A stretch of DNA of 59,140 bases from Chthoniobacteraceae bacterium (lineage in GTDB: Bacteria > Verrucomicrobiota > Verrucomicrobiia > Chthoniobacterales > Chthoniobacteraceae). Every line of letters begins with the position of its first letter. Positions within the stretch are counted from its first letter, which is position 1. The position numbers were made by a program, and so were the translations under genes. The notes beneath the pieces were generated by a model, which ran no database searches, was not told where the DNA came from, and worked only from the letters and a program-made list of their open reading frames with translations. Positions 48,489-57,069 of the stretch are shown one piece after another. The stretch lies in NCBI GenBank assembly GCA_947449735.1, contig CANFTB010000030.1, forward strand, positions 1 through 59,140, read 5' to 3'.

Positions 48489-50243
48489 ATGAAAAAAACC
48501 AACGCCCTATCCCTCCGCTCCCTCCCCGGAGCTCCCGCCGCTCTAGCGGCCGCATGGATCGCCGCCCAACTCTCCGTCTCCGCCGCTCCGGCTGCGCCGC
48601 CTCCCCCCGCGGGAGCCACCCAGGACCAGGCCCCTGCTCCCGCAGCGCCCTCTGCCCCCGCAACGCCCCCTGCTCCTGCAAACCCCGCCCCGGCTCCACA
48701 GACTCAAAACCAGGCTCCCAAGAAGGAAAAAGACGCCAAAGACACCCCCAAGGCCCTTCCTGAACTCAAGCTGGACTCCTCCCCCCTTCCCTCCGGCACG
48801 CCGACCTACGCTCCGATCGTTGAAAAAGTAGCCTCCAGTGTGGTGACCATCAACACCTCGCAAACGGTTCGCCGGGGAGAGGACTCCAAGGGCAATCCTT
48901 CGGGAAACCCTCTCTTCGACGACCCCATGTTCCGCCGTTTCTTCGGAATTCCGGAACCTGAATCGCCTCAACAGCGCCCAGGGCAGAGGCCCCGCGGACA
49001 GCAGCGCCAAGAAGAAAAACAGGAAAAACAGGAAGCGCCGGACTCGTCCCCGTCGCGCAAACGCCAGCAAAGCATGCCGGTGGGACTCGGCTCCGGGGTC
49101 ATCGTGAGTGCCGACGGCTACATCCTCACGAACAACCACGTACTGGAAGGCGCGGACAAAATCGAGGTGAGCCTAGGCAACAACGGCAATGGCAAGACGT
49201 ACCCGGCCAGAAAGGTCGGCGGCGACCCGCGCACCGACATCGCAGTCCTCAAGATTGAGGCCAAGAACCTGCCTCCCATCACCTTTGCTGATAGCGACCT
49301 GCTCCGGTCCGGAGACATCGTGATCGCTGTGGGCAATCCCTTCGGCCTGACCCGGTCCGCCACCATGGGGGTCGTCAGCGCCATCGGCCGCAACTCGCAG
49401 ATGTCGCAGCTGGCCGACCTCGGAAACTTCATCCAGACGGACGCCGCGATCAATATGGGCAACTCGGGCGGGGCCTTGGTTGACTACCAGGGACGACTGG
49501 TCGGAATCAACACGGCCATCTTCAGCCGTTCGGGGGGCAACCAGGGTATCGGGTTTTCCGTTCCCGCAAACATGGCCCGGAGCGTCATGGAAAGCCTGAT
49601 CCGCCACGGGCGCGTCCTCCGGGGGTTCCTGGGGGTCGGCCTCCAGGATCTGGACGAGGCGCTGCAGAAGGAGTTTAACGTGGAGCCCGGTACAGGAGCA
49701 CTCGTCACTGAGGTGCAACCCGGAACGCCTGCCTCCAAGTCCGGACTCAAGGAATACGACCTGATCACCATGGTGAACGGGAAAAAGGTCGAAAACATGC
49801 AGGACCTCCGCTTGCGGGTCGCATCCATGCCGCCCGGCACCAAGGTGGCCCTGCAGGTGATCCGCGAAAAAAAGGCGCTGGAGATCAACGCGCTACTCGG
49901 CGAAAAACCCGAGAAAACGGAACCCGTGGTGCAGGCGCCTGAGCCCGATCCGGACGTACTGGACGGGGTGACGGTGGCCAATCTGGACGATGCAAACCGC
50001 CAGGAGTTCAAGATCCCGGCAAACGTCAAGGGGGCTCTGGTCACGGCGGTCGAACCGGACTCCATCGCGGCGGCTTCCGGCATCCGGCCAGGGGACGTGA
50101 TTCAGGAGATCAAGCGGCGCCCGATTTCAAGCGCGGACGAAGCGGTGAAACTGAGCGAGGACCTGAAGAAGGAGAAGCAGGTGCTGCTGAGGGTTTACAC
50201 TCGTAACGGGACCCGCCTGGTCGTGTTGGAGAGCAAGCCCTGA
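48489..50243 (+). CDS. HtrA/DegP-family serine protease
   Basis: This 584-residue periplasmic protease has a signal peptide (about 15-32). A Pro/Ala linker of about 60 residues (32-95) is followed by the trypsin-like domain, with triad His217 (TNNHVLEG), Asp250 (RTDIAVLK) and Ser326 (GNSGGAL). Two PDZ domains follow (about 385-470 and 500-580; SGLKEYDLITMVNGK and SGIRPGDVIQEIKRR). A second low-complexity insert (about 155-195, rich in Gln, Glu and Arg) sits inside the protease N-terminal part, in the LA-loop position. It degrades or refolds misfolded envelope proteins. A hairpin follows at 50270. Confidence 0.95.
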   Translation: MKKTNALSLRSLPGAPAALAAAWIAAQLSVSAAPAAPPPPAGATQDQAPAPAAPSAPATPPAPANPAPAPQTQNQAPKKEKDAKDTPKALPELKLDSSPLPSGTPTYAPIVEKVASSVVTINTSQTVRRGEDSKGNPSGNPLFDDPMFRRFFGIPEPESPQQRPGQRPRGQQRQEEKQEKQEAPDSSPSRKRQQSMPVGLGSGVIVSADGYILTNNHVLEGADKIEVSLGNNGNGKTYPARKVGGDPRTDIAVLKIEAKNLPPITFADSDLLRSGDIVIAVGNPFGLTRSATMGVVSAIGRNSQMSQLADLGNFIQTDAAINMGNSGGALVDYQGRLVGINTAIFSRSGGNQGIGFSVPANMARSVMESLIRHGRVLRGFLGVGLQDLDEALQKEFNVEPGTGALVTEVQPGTPASKSGLKEYDLITMVNGKKVENMQDLRLRVASMPPGTKVALQVIREKKALEINALLGEKPEKTEPVVQAPEPDPDVLDGVTVANLDDANRQEFKIPANVKGALVTAVEPDSIAAASGIRPGDVIQEIKRRPISSADEAVKLSEDLKKEKQVLLRVYTRNGTRLVVLESKP

Positions 50244-50269
50244 TTCTGGACTCCCGCGCATGGCGCCAT

Positions 50270-50302
50270 CCCGCCCCCCGCGTTCGAACGCTGGGGGGCG
50301 GG
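50270..50302. terminator. strong GC hairpin after htrA
   Basis: CCCGCCCCC pairs with GGGGGCGGG, and the inner GCGTTCGAACGC is also palindromic, giving a stem of about 14 bp. It lies 27 bp past the HtrA stop codon. No T-run follows on either strand, so it is a weak or factor-dependent terminator, or an mRNA-stabilising stem. Confidence 0.5.
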
Positions 50303-50320
50303 ACGCCTTCTTCCCCTTCT

Positions 50321-50500
50321 TCAAAGGGCGGGCGCGCGGCCAGCGGTCCACGCGAAAAGCTGGGAGGCATTCCGGCCTGCGCTGGCGCTGACCCCTTCAG
50401 AGCCAGCATCAAAAACGGAGACCCAGAAGAAAGTCATCGCAGCCAGAACCAGCAGCCACATCACGAGCCTCAGAATTGCGGGAAAAACCCATCTAGCCAT
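50321..50500 (-). CDS. possible small membrane protein
   Basis: A 59-codon frame begins MARWVFPAILRLVMWLLVLA and has one clear transmembrane helix (about 5-30). A hydrophilic end with FDAGSEGVSASAGRNASQLF follows. The helix has the features of a real membrane protein and the gap it fills (430 bp between htrA and the J-domain gene) has no other gene. No strong ribosome site is seen and no family is named. The rest of the gap, 50501-50672, holds nothing I can identify. Confidence 0.4.
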   Translation of the reverse strand: MARWVFPAILRLVMWLLVLAAMTFFWVSVFDAGSEGVSASAGRNASQLFAWTAGRAPAL

Positions 50501-50672
50501 GCACAGTCTTTAGAGGCATGCCACGCGGGCCGCAACTCGGAATGCCTTGCAAAGGACGGAGGTCCTCGGTTGGCTCGACCATTCGCAGCTTGGATCGTCC
50601 ACATGATCTCAGGGTTCCCTTCAGGGTTTAAGAAAACCTCCATCTTCCGGCTTTCGTCGCAAACCCAAACCC

Positions 50673-51260
50673 ATGCCGAACTCTTTCGCGGTTCTCCAAT
50701 TTCCATCGAGACCTTGGTTGTTACCAGAGGAACTGCAGACCCGCTTCTTGGAACTCGCCGCCAAATGGCACCCGGATGGCAACAGTGATCCAAACTCCAC
50801 TGCGGAGTTTCAAAAGATCACTGTCGCGCACCAAACGTTGAAAGACCCCGTCCGCAGAATCGAAGCCGTTTTAGAACTGGAACGTCCCGGCTTTGTGGCA
50901 TCGCTGGCGAAGAACGCAATCCCCTCCTCCCTCCCGGAGCTTTTCATGGAGATTGCGACGCTCCAACGGGAGATCAACGCCTTCTGCGCCCAGCACAGTT
51001 CCACGCATTCACCTCTAAGCCTCGCACTCCTGAAGGGAGAGGTGATCGCCTTGCGGAAAGACCTGGAGCAGCTCGATCAAAAGCTACGACTTCACTGGGA
51101 GCGATGCCTGAACCAGATTCAGGCGGCGGATTCCACCTGGGAGCGCCGAACCACGGAATCCCTCACTGCACTGGCCCTGGTCCATCAAGAGATGGTTTAC
51201 CTCCAACGCTGGAGGGAACAGTTGAAGGAATCACGAGTCCGCCTCGACTCGCTCCAGTAA
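50673..51260 (+). CDS. HscB-like J-domain protein
   Basis: This 195-residue protein has an N-terminal J domain (about 5-65) with the HPD tripeptide at 33-35 (AAKWHPDGN) that stimulates Hsp70 ATPase. FQKITVAHQTLKDPVRRIEAVLEL follows, as in HscB. The rest (about 85-195) is helical and may be the substrate domain. HscB delivers IscU to HscA for Fe-S cluster assembly. The C-terminal part is divergent, and no isc genes lie nearby, so the role in Fe-S assembly is inferred. Confidence 0.75.
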   Translation: MPNSFAVLQFPSRPWLLPEELQTRFLELAAKWHPDGNSDPNSTAEFQKITVAHQTLKDPVRRIEAVLELERPGFVASLAKNAIPSSLPELFMEIATLQREINAFCAQHSSTHSPLSLALLKGEVIALRKDLEQLDQKLRLHWERCLNQIQAADSTWERRTTESLTALALVHQEMVYLQRWREQLKESRVRLDSLQ

Positions 51261-51461
51261 GCCTGGCTTGGGCGGACCGCGAATCGGCACGAAAATGGAC
51301 GCTTGGGGCTTCACTCGCACGAGGCCTCTTGATCTTGCGAAAAGGCATCACCCCTCTACTGTCAGGAATCGGGGTCAGAAAATTAAAACAAGCATCCAGA
51401 GCACAACAGAGATCTGTTACAGAGACTTGCCAAAGCCTTCAAGGCGCCGCACCGAAAACAT

Positions 51462-52916
51462 ATGAATCTTATTAACATTTTAACCATTGGCCCGAACATT
51501 AATGTTGAAAACTTCCTGAATGAAGCCACGGCAAATCTGGACCCCGAAAACCCTGAATCTCTCAACAATGTTGCGGCGATATGCTTGGGGTGTGGTCTGT
51601 ACACTGAAGGCCGCGCGCTTGTCGCAAAAGCCCTCCGCCTCTCCCCGGGCAACATCGAGGCTCAATTTATTTCCAAAATGCTGGAACTCGAGACGGCTGC
51701 TGGACCGCATGCCGCATGGGCAGTCAAAAGGGATGCGGCAGTCCTCGCCCTCGATGCTGCCCGCGCCGCTCACGGAGAAAGGGTCGGAGAATGGGCCCTG
51801 TTTGAATACCTTTTGAATCAAGCATGCGGTATGAGTTTGGTGGTTGGCCCGGACACCCTGTCACTCAAAACCGCCTCAGAGCTGGTCAGTCTTTTTCCAA
51901 ACCGCGCCGAATACCGACAGGCTTACTCCAACGCACTCGCGAACAGTGGTCACATTCCGCAGGCTGTCGAACAACTAGCCGAGGCACAGAAACTCTCGCC
52001 GTCACAGAACAAGGCTCAGGAATTGAACGATCTCCAACAACTGCTCGCCCAGGTAAAACCCAAAACTGCCGTAGTCAAAGGTCGCTACCCCTCGACAGAG
52101 GAGATGAGAGAAGACCTCAAAAAAGCGGTGGAGAGATACGTCATCAATGAAATCGACCACAAGTCATTTAACTTCCGCCTAACCGGGAAGACCAAATTCT
52201 TCACGATGGGGTCGTGCTTCGCCCGGGAGATTTCCCAGCGCCTGATTCAAACAGGATACCAGTCTTTCCATGTCGAGGTTGCAGAGTATATCAACTCCAC
52301 CTTCGCCAATGTGGAAATGCTCGACTGGATCGAGGGCAGGTCCACCAATGAAATCAACCGCCGGAGGTTGGACGACCTCCTGCTGGCCTCGTACCCACCC
52401 GAGGCGATACTAGAGGAAATACGCAACACGGACCTCTTCATTTACACTCTGGGTGTGGCTCCCTGTTTTTTTGAGAGAAACACAGGGGCGTTCGTAATGC
52501 CTAGGGCCAGCGCACTCAACAACCATGCTCTCTCTGAGGTGTTCGACTTCAGAACCACAACGGTCCGCGAAAACGTGGACAATCTTCGGAAAATTTTCGC
52601 CTTCATCACCAGGCACAACCCCTCCGCAAAATTTGTGGTCACCCTCTCGCCAGTTCCATTGAAAGTCACTTTCGAGCGGAAGAGCGCCGTTCTTGCCGAT
52701 TGTCTTTCAAAATCAACACTGCGACTTGCCGCAGAAGAGGTCGTGGCCAGTGACAGAGAAAACATTCTCTACTGGCCTAGCTTTGAAATTGTAAAGTGGC
52801 TCGGCGGACATGTCGGCCCCTTTTATGGCGTGGACGACGGCGCTGCCTGGCATGTATCAGCCAAGGTGGTCCGCCTCATCACGGACATGTTTGTCGAAAC
52901 GCTCTCAAAAAACTGA
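51462..52916 (+). CDS. GSCFA-domain protein with TPR-like N-terminus
   Basis: This 484-residue protein has TPR-like helices in its first 205 residues (NLDPENPESLNNVAAICLGCGLYTEGRALVAKAL). The C-terminal 250 residues are a GSCFA domain, named for the motif seen here as MGSCFARE (249-256). This domain is related to SGNH hydrolases: TFRL-like EIFDFRTT, TLSPVPL and an AWHVS block with His near the end fit. Members are often found with polysaccharide genes and may be acyltransferases or esterases. The local GC is lower than nearby genes. Function is unknown. Confidence 0.8.
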   Translation: MNLINILTIGPNINVENFLNEATANLDPENPESLNNVAAICLGCGLYTEGRALVAKALRLSPGNIEAQFISKMLELETAAGPHAAWAVKRDAAVLALDAARAAHGERVGEWALFEYLLNQACGMSLVVGPDTLSLKTASELVSLFPNRAEYRQAYSNALANSGHIPQAVEQLAEAQKLSPSQNKAQELNDLQQLLAQVKPKTAVVKGRYPSTEEMREDLKKAVERYVINEIDHKSFNFRLTGKTKFFTMGSCFAREISQRLIQTGYQSFHVEVAEYINSTFANVEMLDWIEGRSTNEINRRRLDDLLLASYPPEAILEEIRNTDLFIYTLGVAPCFFERNTGAFVMPRASALNNHALSEVFDFRTTTVRENVDNLRKIFAFITRHNPSAKFVVTLSPVPLKVTFERKSAVLADCLSKSTLRLAAEEVVASDRENILYWPSFEIVKWLGGHVGPFYGVDDGAAWHVSAKVVRLITDMFVETLSKN

Positions 52917-53014
52917 TCGCGCCGTCAAAGAACCAAGAAGCCACAACGAGAGAAGACGCCCCTCAGGATTGTCATTGCCGGCTTCCGGATGAGGTAGACT
53001 TCGGTAAACCTACC

Positions 53015-53200
53015 ATGCACTACATCCAAGAAGCCTCCGTGGACTGCCCGTGGTGCGGGGAGACGTTTCCAACGTCCATCGACACTTCGCAGGGCGACCA
53101 TGAGCACATCGAAGATTGCGCTGTGTGCTGCAGCCCCATCTCCATCCAAGTAGAGTGTGAACCGGGAGAGATTTTCTCGCTCCAGGCCGAGCGCCCCTGA
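53015..53200 (+). CDS. CPXCG motif cysteine-rich small protein
   Basis: This 61-residue protein matches the Cys-rich CPXCG family: VDCPWCGETFPTSIDTSQGD is followed by HEHIEDCAVCCSPISIQV. Two cysteine pairs (CPWC and CAVC) form a likely zinc ribbon. The function of the family is unknown. ATG 53015 was chosen since it begins right before the conserved part; the longer frame upstream overlaps the GSCFA gene stop. It lies 31 bp before cinA and is probably co-transcribed with it. Confidence 0.85.
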   Translation: MHYIQEASVDCPWCGETFPTSIDTSQGDHEHIEDCAVCCSPISIQVECEPGEIFSLQAERP

Positions 53201-53231
53201 GTTGTAGGCAGCAACACCAGATCAAGACTTT

Positions 53232-54482
53232 ATGCGAATCGAACTGATTAACACGGGATCCGAACTCCTCCTTGGCCAGGTGGCAAACACCCACCTAAGC
53301 TACCTCGCCGAGGCCCTGTGGCCCGCAGGTTTCTCCATAGACCGCCAGGTTACCGTCCCCGACGGAACCGCCATCAGGGACGCCCTCGCCGATGCCTTCA
53401 CGCGGTCGGAAATCGTCATCGTCACGGGTGGACTTGGCCCGACAACTGACGACATCACGCGGGATGTCGCAGCAGAGTTGCTCGGCCTGAAATTGCAGAT
53501 GGACCCCGCCATCGCGCTCAGCATCGAGACGCGTCTGGCGACACGCGACATCAAATTAACACCCCGAATTCTGAGGCAAGCGGAACGCCCCGCTGAATCC
53601 GAGGTCCTCGTCAACAGCTGCGGCACGGCTCCGGGACTGTACTTCCCCCCCCTGCCGGCGAAGGAGACCGGCCGGACCTCGCCTCATCTGTTCCTGCTTC
53701 CCGGGCCCCCACGCGAACTGAAGCCGATGGTGGAAAACGAGCTTCTGCCGCGTTTGAAAAAACTCCTTCCCGAGGGCCCTAAACCAATCATGCAGACTTG
53801 GCGGGTTGTGGGTGTGCCTGAATCCACGGTCGAGGAGGCAGTGGGCGAATCCCTGATCGCCCTGGGCATCGAACCCGGGTACTGCGCCCGGCCGAACGAA
53901 GTAGACGTCCGCATCATAGGATCTGCGCAACAGCAGGAGGCGGCGGCCCGACTGTTGAGCGAAAAGTTTGGAACCGCCGTTCTACCCAAGGATACACGCA
54001 GCCTGGAACAATGGGTCGTCGAGGAACTCGTCCGTCGGCACATGAAAATCGCGACTGCCGAGGAATGCACTGGAGGCCTCCTCGCCAGCAAAATCACCGA
54101 CATTCCCGGAAGCCGCCAGGTCTTTTGTTCGGGTACCGTGGGTTCGACACTCCGCGCGGGCGAACAAAAAGGCGCTCAAAACTCACCGCTGCAAACTGAA
54201 GGAGGGGGACTTGAGAGCCTTGCTCGCACCTTAGCGACCCAGGCGATGGAGTCCTCCACCGCCGACTACGCATTGTCTACCACCGGCAGTTCGGAGGGCG
54301 AGGCCGACGACGACGGCACGCCGCCTGGAACTGTTTTCATCGGGCTCGCCACGAAAGCAGCCGGCGTTCACGTTGAAAAATACCGCTTTTCCACGGACAG
54401 GGTGACGTTGAAGCAGCTCGCAACCCAGGCGGCCCTCAAGATGCTGAGGGCATCGCTTCTCAAATCCGAAAGCCCGGCCTGA
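53232..54482 (+). CDS. cinA: CinA-family protein with divergent C-terminal domain
   Basis: CinA has an N-terminal MoCF/COG1058 domain (pyrophosphatase) and a C-terminal NMN deamidase. The N-terminal domain is typical: INTGSELLLGQVANTH, VTGGLGPTTDDITRDV and FLLPGPPRELKPM. The C-terminal part (about 270-416) is odd. The usual ESCTGG is EECTGG, the YSNxxK block is missing (FCSGTVGSTLRAG instead), and ITGIAGPGGG has become STTGSSEGEADDD. So deamidase activity is doubtful. At 416 residues it is full length with no frameshift. NAD recycling is the known context. Confidence 0.9.
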   Translation: MRIELINTGSELLLGQVANTHLSYLAEALWPAGFSIDRQVTVPDGTAIRDALADAFTRSEIVIVTGGLGPTTDDITRDVAAELLGLKLQMDPAIALSIETRLATRDIKLTPRILRQAERPAESEVLVNSCGTAPGLYFPPLPAKETGRTSPHLFLLPGPPRELKPMVENELLPRLKKLLPEGPKPIMQTWRVVGVPESTVEEAVGESLIALGIEPGYCARPNEVDVRIIGSAQQQEAAARLLSEKFGTAVLPKDTRSLEQWVVEELVRRHMKIATAEECTGGLLASKITDIPGSRQVFCSGTVGSTLRAGEQKGAQNSPLQTEGGGLESLARTLATQAMESSTADYALSTTGSSEGEADDDGTPPGTVFIGLATKAAGVHVEKYRFSTDRVTLKQLATQAALKMLRASLLKSESPA

Positions 54483-54520
54483 GCCTCCACCAGAGGCTCA
54501 CCTCCCCGGTAAACCGCAGC

Positions 54521-56821
54521 TTACTTCTCCTCCGGCGGATTGGGGGCGGACGGTTCCGGCCCGGACGACTGCGTCGCGGCAGATTGCTTCATGGCAAAGG
54601 CGGTCGCCAGGTCCCGGCTTCGGTATTCCAAACGGAAAACAACCGTGCGTTCATTGAACACTCTGATGCTCAAATCCATCATCGTATCCTCGCCGTCGCG
54701 CTCCCAAGTCGCCTGGTAATAGTCTTCAGCGGAAACAATTTTCCGCACAACCTCGGCAGCATCCGAAGCCCCCTGAACTTGGTGGATCTGGCTGGGTTCG
54801 CCATACAGCGCACTGACTGCGTCCTGCGCATTCACCGCCCACTCCAAAAACGGGGTAATCGCCTCAGCTTGCCTGGGTACGACCCGGACATACGAGCCCA
54901 TGATAAACCGCCCCTGATCGTCCTGACTGAGAACGGCCTCCACGGCAGCATTCAATAACTCAGCCTTGCGGTGCCGCTTGCCCTGAGTTTCCTGCCACTG
55001 AGCGCGTCCCGGGAGTTCACTAAGGGGGCTGCCAAATTTAATCCCCAAAAAACTGTCAGGAAGTTTTGCAGGCATGCCCGCGGAGAATGCGGGAGCAGCG
55101 GCAGTCGTCGTTCCTCCACTCGGAGCGACCGGCTCGGAGGGGTGCGACACCGGGGCATCTGAAGGTTTTGCGGGAGGCTTTGCAGCGGATACACCCGCAG
55201 AGACATGCGGAGCCACCGTCGGAGAGGAATTCGAAGCCTGCGACACAGGCGGAGCAGGTTTCACAGGCGCAACCGCGACATCCTCCTTGGAGTGAAATAG
55301 AAGACCGCCAAACAACAAACCCGCGACAACCCCGCCTACAAGTGTCGCCCCCAATACAATCTCCCGCTTTCTCGACAGGAACCCCGCTGGTTCAGCCGGC
55401 CCTGCAGATGCCCCCTCGGTTAAAGCCTCAAGCCCATGGCCGAAAGAAATTTTGGTCTTCAGCTTACGCAATTCTTCATCCCGTTGCGCCAAAAGCCGCC
55501 GAAGCTCTTCCCGTTCCTTGCTCTCGCCCTCGGGCTGAACCGCTTTCTTTTCAGACAACTGCTCCATCCGAACTCGGAGCGCCTGAGATTCACGCCTGGC
55601 TTCTTCAAGAGCGGCCACGGCTGAATCGCGGCCCTTCTCAAGCTCAACGAGCTTTCCCTCAAACCGTTTGCGTTCTTCCGATGTAATTTTCTCCGGAGTC
55701 TTTTTATTTGCGCCCGAGCCGTCTGATTCAACACGCACAGGAGTGGCTTTGGCTGCCGAAACATTCGCCTCCAGCTGCTCCGCACGCTTTTGAACCGCAG
55801 CACGCTCTGCCTCCAATTCCGCCACACGTCCCTCCAAACGCGTCCTCTCCCCCGCAGCACCCTTCTCCAGCGCCGCCTTCTCCTGACCGACACGCTCCAA
55901 TTCCTTCTGCAACTTCGCTGCCTCCGCAGCAGGCCCCTTCGCGCTCGCCTCCGCCTGTTCCGCACGCTTTTGGGCCGCAGCACGCTCGGACTCCAACTCC
56001 GCCACACGTCCCTCCAAACGCCTCCGCTCCCCCGCAGCGCCGTTCTCCAGCGCCACCTTCTCCTGACCGACACGCTCCAATTCCTTCTGCAACTTCGCCG
56101 CCTCCGCAGCAGGCCCCTTTGCATTCGCCTCCGCCTGTTCCGCACGCTTTTGGGCCGCAGCACGCTCGGACTCCAACTCCGCCACACGTCCCTCCAAACG
56201 CGTCCGCTCCCTCGCCGCGCTCGTCTCCAGCGCCGCCTTCTCCTGACCAACCCGCTCCAATTCCTTCTGCAACTTCGCAGCCTCCGCCGCGGGCCCCTTT
56301 GCATTCGCCTCCGCCTGCTCCGCACGCTTTTGAGCCGCGGCCCGCTCGGACTCCAACTCCGCCACCCGCCCCTCCAAACGCGTCCGCTCCCCCGCAGCGC
56401 CCGCCTCCAGCGCCGCCTTCTCCTGACCGACACGCTCCAAATCCTTCTGCAACTTCGCTGCCTCCGCCGCGGGCCCCTTAGCGTTCGCCTCCGCCTGCTC
56501 CGCGCGCTTCTGAGCAGCAGCGCGCTCCTTCTCCAACTCCGCAAGCCGACCCTCCAGCTTTCCACGCTCGGCGGAAGCCGCAGCCTCAACCGCCCTTTTT
56601 TCGTTCCGGGCCCGCTCCAGCTCCAGTCGAAGATCTCCGTCAGGCTGCGCCCCTGCGGCAGCCGCCTCAGCGCCCGCCTCGTCCGAGGCCCACTGATCCA
56701 CCTCAAAATCCGGAACCAAAAAAAGACCCCCACAACTTGAACACGTGCAGGTCGATCCAGAGAGTTCGATCTCGGCCTCGAAACCCTGGGAACAGTGGGG
56801 ACACTCAAATGTGAAAGCCAT
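54521..56821 (-). CDS. zinc-ribbon, coiled-coil repeat, single-pass membrane protein
   Basis: This 766-residue protein begins with a zinc ribbon (C7-C10 and C27-C30, like MJ0042). Then comes a long coiled coil (about 65-470), of which 80-350 is built of near-identical 60-residue units (RLEGRVAELESERAAAQKRA and onward). One transmembrane helix follows (about 495-516), then a Pro/Ser-rich linker and a C-terminal domain (about 590-740, FLGIKFGSPLSELPG start). If the zinc ribbon is cytoplasmic, the C-terminal domain is periplasmic. The coiled coil could be a spacer. No known function. Confidence 0.7.
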   Translation of the reverse strand: MAFTFECPHCSQGFEAEIELSGSTCTCSSCGGLFLVPDFEVDQWASDEAGAEAAAAGAQPDGDLRLELERARNEKRAVEAAASAERGKLEGRLAELEKERAAAQKRAEQAEANAKGPAAEAAKLQKDLERVGQEKAALEAGAAGERTRLEGRVAELESERAAAQKRAEQAEANAKGPAAEAAKLQKELERVGQEKAALETSAARERTRLEGRVAELESERAAAQKRAEQAEANAKGPAAEAAKLQKELERVGQEKVALENGAAGERRRLEGRVAELESERAAAQKRAEQAEASAKGPAAEAAKLQKELERVGQEKAALEKGAAGERTRLEGRVAELEAERAAVQKRAEQLEANVSAAKATPVRVESDGSGANKKTPEKITSEERKRFEGKLVELEKGRDSAVAALEEARRESQALRVRMEQLSEKKAVQPEGESKEREELRRLLAQRDEELRKLKTKISFGHGLEALTEGASAGPAEPAGFLSRKREIVLGATLVGGVVAGLLFGGLLFHSKEDVAVAPVKPAPPVSQASNSSPTVAPHVSAGVSAAKPPAKPSDAPVSHPSEPVAPSGGTTTAAAPAFSAGMPAKLPDSFLGIKFGSPLSELPGRAQWQETQGKRHRKAELLNAAVEAVLSQDDQGRFIMGSYVRVVPRQAEAITPFLEWAVNAQDAVSALYGEPSQIHQVQGASDAAEVVRKIVSAEDYYQATWERDGEDTMMDLSIRVFNERTVVFRLEYRSRDLATAFAMKQSAATQSSGPEPSAPNPPEEK
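55781..56580 (-). repeat. 180-bp tandem repeats encoding 60-residue coiled-coil units
   Basis: A unit of exactly 180 bp occurs about four and a half times, seen as the anchor GCCACACGTCCCTCCAAACG at 55821, 56001 and 56181, with diverged copies at 56361 and 56541. Similarity between units is very high at the DNA level. The unit encodes 60 residues of heptad-rich coiled coil, so length changes keep frame. Confidence 0.9.
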
Positions 56822-57069
56822 CGGTAAAACCTTTTAAAAAATCACCACCCGCCGTTCATCGCCGGACTCACCTCAACCCCACGGCCGAAAATCCGCCACC
56901 ATTTGCCCCGCAAGCCTTCGCCTTCAAACAGAACGTGAAGAACATTCATTTTTACAAACAGCAAGCGCGGGATCGGCACGAGAAAACAGTACCTTTCTTG
57001 GAAATTATCTCAACTCCCGCTTTCTTCTCGGTTGAAGCATGCACGGCAAACCCGCAACCTAATACTGAG

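Noticed and set aside
55459..56808. A 449-codon minus-strand frame and plus-strand frames within the coiled-coil repeat gene
   Set aside because: They arise from the 180-bp repeat read in other frames and are dominated by Arg/Trp or Pro/His runs. The frame with the zinc ribbon, coiled coil and membrane helix is preferred.
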